Shown in pieces: positions 1 through 10,574 of a stretch of DNA of 64,000 nucleotides (its first letter is position 1; every line of letters begins with the position of its first letter). The translations under genes were made by a program, and so were the position numbers. Source of the DNA: Akebia trifoliata (taxonomy: Eukaryota; Streptophyta; Magnoliopsida; Ranunculales; Lardizabalaceae). The stretch lies in assembly GCA_017979445.1 (NCBI GenBank), contig CM030706.1, positions 27,502,493-27,566,492 of the forward strand. Reading direction: 5' to 3'. The notes below the pieces were generated by a model. It was not told the DNA's origin. It saw only the letters and a list, made by a program, of their open reading frames with translations, and searched no databases.

Positions 1-1575
1 CATCCTATTTTCAATAAACAACCCAAGGCCTCTCACGTGGCCCACGGACCAAATCCCTTCTACACTCCTCAACTTAATCCAACATAAGCCCAAACCGATT
101 ATCCAAGCCTATTCAACTTAACCCAAACCCATTCCTATTCAACCAACAACCTAAGCCCAACCAAACACTTTACCCAAACCCAAATCATTCAACCCAAACC
201 CAACTCAACCCAATCCAACATCACAAGCAATCACCACAATCATCAAGGTGTGACACATGTCATCACCCCATCTCACCTCCCTCACCAACCACCAACTCCC
301 ATCACCTTTCTCTAAACAATTAAATTTTCCATTAACTTCTCTCTAAATATCATCTACCCACACCTCCAATCTATACCTCTCCCCTAACCTATTCTATCCA
401 TTCTCTCAAATCAAACACTTACAATCTACACCTCCCCCTAACCTACTACCATCACTCCCTACTAACCAACCATCACCCTCTCCTAATCTACCCTCATCAT
501 TCCCTACAAAACCCATCTCTACAACCTAAACCTACATCTATCCTCTCAAATCAAACACTCATCATTTCCTATCAATTCATCTCAACCATTCATTTCCACC
601 CATTTTGATACATGTCATCATCTCCCTCACCCTACCAAAATATCATCAACCACCCCCTTAAATCCTCCATTATCTTAAAATCAAATACCATTTAATCACA
701 ACCACCATCTTAAACTCACCTCACCAAACACTCCACCCAAATGGGTTGGGTAGGATCCAAATCATTTGGGTCAAAACTCACCCATTTAACCTTTTTACAC
801 AAATACCCCTTAAACCCCATCAATTTACACATACCCTTCTCTTAAACCCCACACCATTCTACCACTTCTCATCATTTCACCTAACTTTACCCCTAAAATA
901 ACTCCCCAACTTCTATAAAAATCCCTTCATTCTCCCCTTACAACAACTAATAAAAATTTGACAAAAAAACCTCTAAAAAAAATCACAACTCACCTCAACT
1001 CTCTACTCTCAACACTCAACTCCCTAACCACTAACAACTTTTAACTCATCTCAACCTTCAATCCTCAACTTCCATCTTTACAACCTCAACCAAGTCAAGG
1101 TCAACTCAAAGGGGTACATCCTTGAAGATCAAGATTGGGACAAGGTAGGTTTGAATAAAAAGGCACACCCCCCAACTCCCATCTTCTACTCTCCCTTTCT
1201 CTACACATTTGCACACACCACTATGGTCTAAATCACCCAAGGGCCCCATCTTCATAAGGGTGCCCTCAATGATTTGAATCGATATCGAAAGTCCCTCACA
1301 CTTGAGGGCGCACATTGATTTTCTTTCATTTTCATTTTCTTTTTATCTCAAAAGATCGAATCCGAGGTTACACATTACGTGGATGGAGTAGGGTGCCTAA
1401 CACCTTCCCTATTCCATAAATGGATCTCCTTACCTTGAATCAAAGGTTGGACCATGCACCTTATCCTACGAGAGTCATCAAAAAATGTCAAAATGACATA
1501 TTTTTCAAAAATACAACTTCGGGTGACCATTCACACCCATTTTAAAAATATTGAAAATCCTATGTCCACAATTGT
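1..1575 (-). mobile_element. Partial Ty3/gypsy-type LTR, reversed, running off the left edge
   Basis: Much of this C-rich stretch is the reverse complement of the solo LTR at 12351-14419. For example, 715-775 (ACACTCCACCCAAATGGGTT) matches the reverse of 13400-13440, 245-300 matches the reverse of about 13860-13905, and the landmark GGGTGCCTAACACCTTCCC at 1391-1409 matches the reversed GGAAGGTGTTAGGCATCC at 12549. Similarity fades around 1560-1575 and no clean terminus or target duplication is visible. No coding capacity is seen; short ORFs here are chance. Repeat identity is read directly; assignment to Ty3/gypsy rests on the GTGTTAGGCA(C/T) block common in plant gypsy LTRs. Confidence 0.7.
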
Positions 1576-1865
1576 AATTCTTTTAGTTAGAGTTGTATTT
1601 TAGTTAGAATTGTTTTAGGTAGAGTTGTGTTTTAATTAGAGTTATTTTAGGTAGAATTGTATTTTAGTTAGAACTCTATTAAATAGAGTTATTATTTAAT
1701 TAGAATTCTATTAGAGTTTTGACTTTTGGTCTTATTTGATTGACTTTTAATATTTTGACTTTAGTCTTAATTGATTGACTTTTAATATCTTGACTTTAGT
1801 CTTGCTTAATTGACTTTAATTTTGACTTTACTTTTGATTTTAGTCTTGCTTGATTGACTTTAAAT
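1576..1865. repeat. Low-complexity degenerate tandem repeats
   Basis: Two adjoining simple-sequence blocks. About 1576-1690 repeats a unit like TTTTAGTTAGAGTTGTA with small changes. About 1700-1865 repeats TTGACTTT(A/T) phrases such as TGACTTTAGTCTTAATTGAT. No coding frame or terminal structure. Confidence 0.6.
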
Positions 1866-2643
1866 TTTTGGAGAACCCCCCTCTATTATATCTTTAATTC
1901 TTTGGACCCCCAAATGGAGGGGTCCTTAAAGAAATATCTCACGAACCCTCAACAATTTTTCATGAGAGCCCGATTGATCGATTTTTTTAGTTCAAAATTT
2001 TAAATTAATTTCATTAATATTTCACTTTAATTATTTAATATTTTATTTATTAATTTCAAAATTTTTAATTATGAAAATTGTGAAATTACCGTTTTACCCC
2101 TGAAGAGGACTTTTCACGTTTTAAGTCAGTTTTTAATGTTTTAGGATGTTTTAGAATCGATTTTTTGTAAGGAATTCAATGGAAATATTAGTTTGTGTCA
2201 TTTATAAATTTTTTTGTGTGAAATGATCATGAACTTTATGAGGGGTATTTTCGTAATTTTGTCGAATTCTGTTAAAATTGGTGAAATGATTTATTTGATT
2301 TCGATTTGTTGTTTTATGTATTCGAAGGGTTTTCCTAATCGTAACGTAGGCTCTAGGGTTGTTTTGATGTTAGGGGTATTTTGGTAATTTGGTCATTTTT
2401 TAGTGATTTTTATCGTGAAACTTCTTTTTGTCTGTAAAATGATGATTTCTATGTTTCTAGAGTCGTATTTTCCTAACGTAGCGCGGTTTCTAAGGCTTTG
2501 TCGGTTTGAGATACCTCATCCGAATTTCTGAAACATATCTGATAACAAAATAAAGCATTGGAATAAACATCCATCATTGGGAACCGTTGCGATTGGGTTG
2601 ACGAGTTGATTAATCAGGCGGACGCAAAAATGAGGTGTCTACA
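1866..2643 (+). mobile_element. 3' part of a gypsy-type LTR ending TGTCTACA
   Basis: The right end GCAAAAATGAGGTGTCTACA (2624-2643) matches in form the ends at 7868 (AAAAATGGGGTGTTCACA) and 14419 (GGGGTGTCTACA). The preceding 500 bp share phrases with 6400-7860, such as GGGTATTTT(C/G)GTAATTT and TTCGAAGGG. The 5' boundary is lost in the repeats to the left, so this is a truncated LTR or a rearranged continuation of the reversed copy next to it. Confidence 0.5.
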
Positions 2644-3530
2644 TGTTGCCATTAGGTCAACCCCTTGGGATCCAGTCTTTTTTAGAGACTGAAACATTGA
2701 GCACATCTCATATATTGATGCTTCGATTCTAGCAGGTAATAAAGCATGTTCAACATCATTAAGTTGAAAGTGTTGTAGCACCACCTCTTGTGAAACGAGT
2801 TGCATCAGGATTCTCCAATAGGTTTTCCATAGTAGTATTAGAACAATAATCACAACCACTACATCTACAATAAATACAATAGCTACCACCTCACCATTTG
2901 AATGATCCATCGCATCATTATCCTATATTTTTTATATATGAAATAATCGAATGTGCCATTTCATTCAATATTACATCATGAAAATGATCACAATATTTTC
3001 ATTATAATAAATTTTAAAAATATTAAATTATTACATAAGGTTGTATTATTCAATACTTTAATTATAATATAATTTTACTAATTTTTTATTTGAAATATTT
3101 TAATGTGTATAACATAATAATATTTTCATTTATTATATTAATAACACCTAAATAAACAAAAAAAGTAAAATTAAAATTAAAATTAAAAATTAAAAAATTA
3201 CCTGATCTCAAAAATAGCGTTTGAATGGCTAGCGTTAAGAAAAACAATAAGCAACAGGGAGCAAGAGCAAATGAAGATGGAGGGGATTTGGGGAGTTGTA
3301 AAGGGAGACGAAAAAAAAAAAAACACTTAGACCACAAGGTCTCAAGGAGAAAAATTGGACTCCAAGTGTCATTTTTCGAGGGGGGGGTAGTTTTTCCCCA
3401 ACGAACAAAAAATATTAAAGAACAACGATGGGACTATCGTTTTACACTAGAAGGCAACCATCATTTCATTTTTTTTTTTAAATAAAAAATTATTATTATT
3501 TTAATAACTAATAGTTATTTAATTAATTAA
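2644..3530. other. Unrecognised AT-rich intergenic DNA
   Basis: Short open frames occur on both strands, including 98 codons on the minus strand at 2614-2910, but none shows a recognisable motif and all sit in biased sequence. Runs of A, G and T occur at about 3310, 3380 and 3470. Confidence 0.5.
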
Positions 3531-3690
3531 ACCCTGCGAAGGTGGCTCAATGGAAATTTTGAATCCCATAAGCGGTGAGAGTTTGTAGGTTCTGAGTTCG
3601 ATATAGTATGAGTAATGTTTCCTTGGGGCCACCTGCGAGGGCAAACTTTCACTTACCCGGCCCGTGTGATGTTTGGGCATTGCACATTGT
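3531..3690 (+). mobile_element. Possible tRNA-derived SINE
   Basis: An A-box-like TGGCTCAATGG (3543-3553) is followed about 50 bp on by a degenerate B-box-like GAGTTCGATAT (3594-3604), then TTGGGGCCACCTGCGAGGG and TTACCCGGCCCGTGTGA. That layout is typical of plant tRNA-derived SINE heads and bodies. The B box departs from GGTTCGANNCC, and no 3' tail or target duplication is clear, so this is a tentative call. Confidence 0.35.
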
Positions 3691-4015
3691 GAAATTGTGA
3701 TGAATGGGGCTGTAAAAACATGATGAATGGGACTGTAAAATTGTGATGAATGAGTGATGTTTGGGATTGTAAAAAATGTGATGAATGGGTGATTGAAAGT
3801 AAGGACTGCTACAAGTTAATGGAGAAGGTGATTAAAGGTCCAATCGATGCATCCTCCCCAAAAGTGGACTGTGTTACCCCTTTTATGGAGATCGTGGAGA
3901 TGATGAAGATGACAAAGGGGTTGGTTGGGCAGTTGTAGGGACGTGAAGGCTGAGGGGTTGAATGCAGCAGGGACGTGGGGTGATGGGAACAGTTGGAGAA
4001 GAGGCAACCCAGGAG
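3690..4015 (+). repeat. Dispersed repeat unit, copy 1 of 3
   Basis: Contains repeated GATGAATGGG(G/A)CTGTAAAA phrases (3700-3745), then a block from GGTAAGGACTGC-like sequence (3799) through GGTCCAATCGATGCATCCTC (3837) to GCAGCAGGGACGTGGGGTGA. The later part recurs at 5420-5640 and the earlier part at 6724-6902. Unusually GC-balanced for the region. No coding function recognised, although a 62-codon frame lies within it. Confidence 0.7.
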
Positions 4016-4490
4016 CACTTATGGTCGATTCAAGTCATGGCCTAGTGGGACTGCACCTAAGTTATAGGTTTACTATATGATTGAGGCTAGGTTAGGACAA
4101 AGCTTAGGTCACTTCAGCTCGAAACATTGATATACTATCCCAATTTTACCTGATCAAGCAGTACATGGTACTTCAGTTTGATATATTCAAAGGTACTGTA
4201 CTGAAGTTGTAGCATTTACGGGCGTCCCTAGTGTCCCGAAGGACCATGTTAGTTTGGATCCGACTACGGGATTTATAAGAACACATCATGATGCAAATAT
4301 GAGTATGCATGCTCATGAGTGTATACGATGGGACAAACTACGTTCGGGGCATTTTCGCGAATATCCAACGATACAAACCAAATACATCTAATCATCAAAC
4401 CAATCAAAAGAGATAAACAATTGATTATATCTAATCACATACCAATAAAAGAAATGACAAAATCTAGCCTAATTTAATAATCTTTTTTAC
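4016..4490. other. Unrecognised spacer, possibly the 5' end of an LTR
   Basis: No domain or repeat recognised. It precedes gypsy-LTR landmark sequence starting around 4500, so part of it may belong to that LTR, but I could not find a TG start with a matching target duplication. Confidence 0.4.
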
Positions 4491-5414
4491 TCAAGTAAAA
4501 AAGTCAACCTAAGTATAGTTTTGGATTAGATCAAGTTTGACCCTAGAGTCTCTAGTGGAGTCGCTACTGAAATCGCCTTGACCCGTTTTCTACTAAATAG
4601 GGGATATGGGTTCGATTGATAAATTGAGGATTTTTAAGAATAGGTAGTCGCCACCTAGTTTATGTCTAGGAACCATAGATAACTCCAAAATGGATCGGGT
4701 TGATCCACAAGTAAGAGAAATGGGTAAAGGGTCAAATTACGGGTTGCGGAAGGTGTTAGGCACGGAACCCACCCTATCGATATGATCGGTCTCTACTACG
4801 ATCCAAACTATCCTACAGTCAACAAGTAAAAAACTAAGGTCAAACTCGAGTCTCTTCATCATCAATTTATATCAAAGGTACTAGACAAATCTCACGATTA
4901 AAATTTTTCTCAAATATTACTTGATTTTAGAAAGATCACGAAATCAATGAAAAATTCGAGTTTACATGAATATCCAAATTCATGTAAATTATGATTTTTT
5001 CAATACTTATCTTTATCACGTGAGTTCTTTGAATTTCTCATAGTGGAATCTCACGATTGATAAGGTTTACGTGGCATAAAAAATTAACAGATCAATTCGA
5101 TCACATTTTGAAAAATATGAAATTGATTTTTAATGCCATGTGCATAAAAATCAGTAAGTTGACTCAACAATTAGTAAATTGATTCGGTTACATCTTGAAA
5201 GGTATGAAATCGATTTTTACTTCCACGTACACTAAAATAAGTGAGTCGGCTCAATAATTTTAATTAAAGAAATTTGATTTTTTAAATTACCATGTGCGCC
5301 AAAATCAATGTTTTTAATCAAAGAAATTTGATTTTTTTTAATCACCATGTGCACCAAAATCAGTGAGTTAGCCCACAATTTTAATCAAAGAAATTTAATT
5401 TTTTTTTTTTTTTT

Positions 5415-5640
5415 TGTTGAAGGTAAGGACTGTTGCAAGTAAATGAGAAGGTGAGTGAAGGTCCAATCGATGCATCCTCCCCAAGAATGGATTGTGTTAC
5501 CCTTTTTATGGAGATGATGAAGATTACAAAGGGGTTGGCTGGGCAGTTGCAGGGATGTGAGGGCCGAGGGGTTGAATGCAGCAGGGACGTGGGGTGATGG
5601 GAGTAGTTGGAGAAGAGGTCATGGAAAGAGAGAAGAATTC
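5415..5640 (+). repeat. Dispersed repeat unit, copy 2 of 3
   Basis: Starts directly after a T run of about 17 (5399-5415) with GTTGAAGGTAAGGACTG and follows copy 1 closely through GGTCCAATCGATGCATCCTC, GGGGTTGAATGCAGCAGGGA and GTTGGAGAAGAGG. It has small deletions relative to copy 1 around 5510. Confidence 0.75.
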
Positions 5641-5819
5641 AGCCACCAAAGAAGAAGGAATTGAGAACGTGGGTATAAGGCAGCCTTTTAAAAAAAAAAA
5701 TTATTTTTTTATTTTTTGGTTTCTCTTCTAACGTTTCCCTTTTTTATATATATTTTCTTTTCAACCTTTCTTAAATAGGAGAATGGGAGAGGTGATCCCA
5801 CGCTAGTCGCCTTAATGGT

Positions 5820-6300
5820 CTTTCATTGATGATTGGATTTTCAATTTTAATTTGATTGGTTGGTTGAAATTTGATTTTAATTCGATTGGATTTGAATTTC
5901 AATTTGATCGGCCAAATGAATTTTAATTTCACTTTGATTGGTCGATTGATTTAAATTTGAATTTATTGGTTAATTAATTTTTAAATTTTAATTTGATTTT
6001 GCATTTTAATTGGTTGAGTAATTTTTAATTGAAAATTAAATTCAATTGTTTGGTTTGATCAGTTAATTTTTCATTTGAATTTTAATTGTTTTTAACTTGA
6101 GATAATTTGATTTCGAATTTAAATTTGATTTTGATTTTGATTTGTTTGATTTTAAATTTGAATTTTGAATGGGTTGATTTAAATTTGAAATTTAAATTGA
6201 TTTTAAATTTTAATTAACTGGTTTATTTTTAATTTTGAATTTTAATTGGATTTTCAATTTTTATTAGATTTTCAATTTGATTTTGATTTTGATTTTGATT
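5820..6300. repeat. Degenerate AT-rich repeat block (TTTGATTTTAATT type)
   Basis: Many imprecise repeats of phrases such as TTTAATTTGATTGGTTG and GATTTTGATTTTGATTTT. The same style appears in reverse complement at 17640-18290, suggesting a shared LTR origin. A 60-codon frame at 6246-6428 is a by-product. Confidence 0.55.
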
Positions 6301-6588
6301 TTATTAATTTTTATCATGGTTTCTTAAGAATCAGGTTTTTACGTCACAATTACACATTAAAGGGCATTTTGACCATTTTTGTGATTTCGTATAAATTTTT
6401 CTGTTTTCGTCGATTTGGGTCTCGTTAGACTCGAAATCATATTCCGAATGCGATGGAAGTATTTTCGTTTTTCGGAGGTCCGAAATTTGTGAAGGGTATT
6501 TTTGTCATTTTGGTGATTTTTGCAAGTTTTATGATTTTTGGCGTGAGATTTCTTCCAGTTCCAACGTGGTTATTTCTAAGTCTCAAGG
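6081..6588 (+). repeat. Left copy of a ~510-bp direct duplication
   Basis: Runs from TTTTTAACTTGAGATAATTTG to TTCTAAGTCTCAAGGC and is matched by 7108-7595 with moderate divergence. The two copies flank the minus-strand integrase fragment at 6590-7095. Confidence 0.65.
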
Positions 6589-6589
6589 C

Positions 6590-7095
6590 TTTCCCAGGCA
6601 GCACATCTTTGATAATAAAGGGACCTCCCCAATTGGACTTGAATTTACCTCTAGGATTGAAGACGGGTGTTCTATTTTCTTTAAGTACTAGGTCTCCAAC
6701 TTGTAAGTCGCAAACTTTAACCTTGATGAATGGGGCTGTAAAATCGAATGGATAAAGTGATGTTTAGGGCTGTAAAAACGTAATAAATGAGACTATAAAA
6801 CGTGATGAATGGGTGAATAAAGGTAAGGACTGCTGCAAGTTAATGGAGAAGGTGAGTAAAGGTCCAATCGATGCATCTTCCCTAAGAGTGGATTGTGTTA
6901 CCTTTTTTTTTTTTTTCTTTTATCAAATGCCCGAACAATTCTTCTCTGATAAGCTTGTACATAGTATGTTGACTTTACACAATTGTTCATTGTTAAGTTT
7001 TTTATTCTCCCAGCATGAATACGCAAAATGGAAATGTGCCCTTTCAAAACCATCACTACACTATTGCACACACATGCATTCTCATTAGTCAAGGA
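6590..7095 (-). pseudogene. Ty3/gypsy integrase C-terminal fragment, interrupted
   Basis: Read on the minus strand, 7090-6930 encodes a segment with YVQAYQRRIVRAFDKR. This resembles the helix ending in RAF(D/N)K found in the C-terminal part of plant gypsy (Tat/Athila-type) integrases. At 6723-6590 the frame resumes with VCDLQVGDLVLK, then GKFKSNWGGPF and IIKDVLPG, matching the GD(L/W)VL and GKF.PNWEGPF motifs of the same domain. Between the halves lies copy 3 of the dispersed repeat plus a long homopolymer tract (6724-6925). The fragment holds no catalytic core and has no flanking pol domains. It is captured debris inside a forward-oriented LTR remnant. Motif reading is direct; lineage is inferred from general knowledge. 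Confidence 0.7.
6724..6902 (+). repeat. Dispersed repeat unit, copy 3 of 3, inserted in integrase fragment
   Basis: Begins TTGATGAATGGGGCTGTAAAA like copy 1 and ends at GTGGATTGTGTTACC, running into a T run (6902-6915). It splits an otherwise continuous integrase reading (RAFDKR / VKVCDLQVGD), so it arrived after the integrase fragment existed. Confidence 0.7.
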
Positions 7096-7107
7096 GAATT
7101 TTTCAAA

Positions 7108-7595
7108 ATTCAAAGATTGTTTTTAATTTGAGTTAATTTGATTTTGATTTTGATTTGTTTGGTTTTAAATTTGAATTTTGAATGGGTTGATTTGAATTTG
7201 AAATTTAAATTGATTTTAAATTTTAATTGGCCGGTTCATTTTTTATTTTGAATTTTAATTGGATTTTCAATTTTTATTAGATTTTCAAATTGATTTTAAT
7301 TTTATTAATTTTTATCATGGTTTCTTAAGAATCAAGTTTCTACATTACAATTGGACATTGAAAAGCATTTCGATCATTTTTGTGATTTCTTATAAATTTT
7401 TCTGTTTTTGTCGATTGGGGTCCCGTTAGACTTGAAATCATATTCCGAATGCGATGGAAGTATTTTCGAGATTTTTCGGAGGTCTGAAATTTGTGAGGGA
7501 TATTTTCATCATTTGGTGATTTTTGCAAGTTTTATGATTTTTGACGTGAGGATTTTTCTAGTTCCAACGTGATTATTTCTAGGTCTCAAGGTCAT
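7108..7595 (+). repeat. Right copy of the ~510-bp direct duplication
   Basis: Matches 6081-6588, for example TTTTATCATGGTTTCTTAAGAATCA and CATATTCCGAATGCGATGGA in both. It then continues into unique LTR sequence toward the terminus at 7868. Confidence 0.65.
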
Positions 7596-7868
7596 ATTTT
7601 CTAGCGTAGCGAAGTCTCCAAATTATCGAACTGTGTAGCAAACCTAAGCGTATGTGCTTGCTAAGTCAAATGTAAGGCGTAGCGATCCTTAGCGTGCGTA
7701 AATTTCTATGTCGAATTGTGACGAGTAAAGGGATGAAAATATTATAAACGGAAGGAATAAAAAATAATACTCACAAGCTTTCGAGTTCTTTGTACTCATC
7801 ATTAGGAAATCATGACAATTGGGTGACGAATTGTCGAATTAGGCAAATGCAAAAATGGGGTGTTCACA

Positions 7869-8375
7869 GATAACCCTATTTGGCAGAGGGTAGAAGCAAA
7901 CTAGATGGCCAATCTATTATGGTAGATAGTGCGAAATCCGAATGCCAAAACCAGTGATATCTCATTTTATAGCCTAATTCGACAATTTGTCAAGGCGTCC
8001 AGATCTTTGAGGGTAACCTCTCCTTGGACTAAAAAATGTCAAATCCTTGAATTTTGAAAATTTTCCTTGACTGATGAGACACGTGCCTGGGGGAAGGACC
8101 CATATGCTTTGCTCCGGCCTTAGCACTTCCTTCCCCCCTAGTCGGATGTAAGTTCAGACACCCCTGTCATAAAAAAAATAGTTATTTAATTATTTTTTAA
8201 TAATTCTTTTAAAAAAATAACCCCAATAACAATCCATTAGTTTAGAGTTTGAGATTTAGCCTTTAGAGAATTCTTCAAAATGTCAGTACAATTGTAACAA
8301 ATTGAATAAAATGGATTAACTTGGGCCAGGAGAGAAGGATAAACTAAAATAATAAATTACGAGGAATGAATGGTT
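7869..8375. other. Spacer between LTR remnants
   Basis: No gene recognised. It includes a GC-richer stretch (CACGTGCCTGGGGGAAGGAC, about 8089) and AT-rich sequence near 8180. It may be retroelement internal sequence following the LTR end at 7868, but no primer binding site was recognised. Confidence 0.4.
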
Positions 8376-9863
8376 AAGGTGTAGCGCCCCGCCAAACGCT
8401 AACACAAATCCCAAGGCCAAATCCCAAGGTACTAGGTGGCACCTCGAAATTTCGGCATGGTCTCCTCTGTTTATGTTAGCGTTTCACGGAACTCAAACCT
8501 GATAAACCAATTTATAACAAAACCTGTATATAAAAATGTAGATACAGGAAAAAATAACAGCGGAAGACTAATTACATCTAACATGCAAATAGATCAGAGT
8601 GCGGAAGATTTATCAATATACAGGCTTACCAAAACACTCTCACTCTAACAGAGGCCTAAACTCTCAAATCCAAAAACTACATACATCCTGGATGAAACTG
8701 ACACAACACTAAGGGATGTGGCCCTAGTGCTCACCAGGCAATAAAATCTGATCGTCGATCTGATCGACCAGATACTCCTCAATTATTGCCTCTACGCCTG
8801 CCTCGACAGCTGCAAGTGCTGAAACTAAAAAAAATAGAAAGGAAAGGGTGAGTAACGAAAGTTACCCAGCAAGTCCACAGCCAATTCCTACCAATAACCC
8901 TTCCTAAGCATGTCGAATAAAGCATACTGAAATTTTAATACATGCAAGGTTTTACAAGATAAAATACGATCAACTGGTACATATAGCCAGGGATGAGCAA
9001 CTAAACAGTTTAAAGATTACACATTGCATCAATCATCCATACTCATTATACATTTTCCATTCTATGCAAATACCGTGACAACATTAAAACGATAGACATG
9101 CTTTCCAGTTTATAATTCGAAATATAACAACAGATACATAATACAAATGGTGGAGTATTGGAATTAAAGAGTTGGGATTCACGACTGGATCGCTCCCAGT
9201 CAGGACATAATATTCCCCAATAACATCGTAGTTCCTGATTTTGTGGCTGGTCGTGTCTACCACGCTTGCGGAACCATTTATCCGGCTCAGGCTGGCCGTT
9301 TGACGTGACCGTAAGCAATGGGTCTCTTTTCGATGTGTCAGAACGTTCGACTACTACTAGATTGTTAGTGATCACTGACTAATCATCTTCGTCTATGCCT
9401 ATCAGGCGTGCATGTGATTCCCAAAAGACACTCCACTCGTATACGACCACCTTTACAAAACACGTTCACTGGTAAAGATAAGAAAGGAATGGACCCGGAT
9501 TCCAGTTGTGACTCCACTCTCATACGCGTCCCATACCACGTATGAGTTTGGTGGTCCCTACCGTACATCCCAGGATAGTGTACCCCTCCGGATGATGTGA
9601 CACACTATCCCTTCAGGCATTCGCAAACCCTTTAACAGCTCACAAATAGCTACGTACATATATGATTTTTCATTTAAAACAAAAGAGAAATTAACAGAAC
9701 AGGGTTGAGAACGGATATCCAGTTCCTACCATGCAACCGTGGCCACCCGGCCTAAAATAAATAACAGTACTCAGCGCACGCGCTAACATAATCGGAAATA
9801 AACATGCAACCCTTTCATTAATAACCTGGATATCCTTTCACCAACCTACATACAACATACAAT

Positions 9864-9908
9864 GTAAAATGCAGACATCACCCCTCGGGCGTGATTCTGA
9901 CATTTTAC
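9864..9908 (-). other. Conserved LTR stem-loop
   Basis: GTAAAATGCAGACATCACCC pairs imperfectly with GGGCGTGATTCTGACATTTTAC across a short CTC-type loop. The same imperfect palindrome lies at the equivalent place in the other seven LTR copies (about 34949, 39842, 41746, 47903, 51250, 53479 and 57930). Confidence 0.7.
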
Positions 9909-10412
9909 CGTTCATTCCCTTTTCCCATTCTCTCAACATTCTCATTTTTCATCTTTTCACATCGACCATCCATTTTCAATAATTCAAAGTCATTCTTTTG
10001 GTATTTCCATTAAAAACCACCGAAGTTTATTCAAAAACAAGGTCCCGATGATGCACGGGGCAAAAGCTGTTAAAAATAATGAAAGCTGGTGAAAATTTGG
10101 CTAAGTGTCAGAAACTCAATTTTTCAAAGTTCTCGAAATTAAAAACGGGTTTTTCGAAATGAAAGTCTTGATCATGAGATTCGACACCATATAGTTTTTG
10201 TAATCTAATTCAAAGGAACGCGAAAGTTATTTCATTTTGAAAACTTACCGAAAACGTCGAAAATTACGTTTTGTTCTTGAAACCAATGTTTTTAATGAAA
10301 TAAAGGGTGGAAAATAGTGTATAAGGTGTGAGGAGGTCAAGCCAAGAGTCAGAACACTGTTCTGAAGAGAACTGTGTCTGTCGGTGGCTGTCGGCGGCAG
10401 GAACAAGATGCT

Positions 10413-10574
10413 GTCGGTGGAACCGACATAATACACATCGGCAGATGTCGGTGGGACCGACGGTCCTGCCGACAGTGTAAAATTTCTCGCGCTGTTTAGC
10501 TTCGTCGGTGGCAGAAGCTCCATTCTGTCGGTGGGACCAACAGAATGCCTTCGGTAGGTGCCGGTGGAACCGAC
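10413..10574. repeat. Cluster of GTCGGTGG(A/G)ACCGAC palindrome-like motifs
   Basis: Copies at 10413-10427, 10447-10461, 10527-10541 (last half changed) and 10561-10574 (first base changed), with further GTCGGTGG and GTCGGCGG half-units around 10380-10400 and 10504. Each motif is an interrupted inverted repeat. A related GC-rich cluster lies at 50582-50640 in another LTR, and eroded traces at 54073-54115. Confidence 0.75.

Larger units (their letters stand above)
4500..7868 (+). mobile_element. Gypsy-type LTR remnant, expanded by internal insertions and duplication
   Basis: Opens with landmarks found in plant gypsy LTRs: GTGGAGTCGCTACTG (about 4556), GTAGTCGCCACCTAG (about 4645) and GGAAGGTGTTAGGCAC (4748-4763). 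It ends GGGGTGTTCACA at 7868. Between these lie AT-rich degenerate repeats (5820-6300), a copy of the dispersed repeat (5415-5640), a minus-strand integrase fragment (6590-7095), and a direct duplication of about 510 bp on either side of that fragment. The element is therefore composite. The 5' boundary is approximate. Confidence 0.5.

Noticed and set aside
2614..2910. 98-codon minus-strand frame
   Set aside because: It starts with a valine/isoleucine run from biased DNA, has no recognisable domain, and overlaps an LTR end at 2643.
10245..10523. 92-codon minus-strand frame in the 8381 LTR
   Set aside because: Its Pro/Thr/Ser-rich part is a translation of the GTCGGTGG motif cluster.
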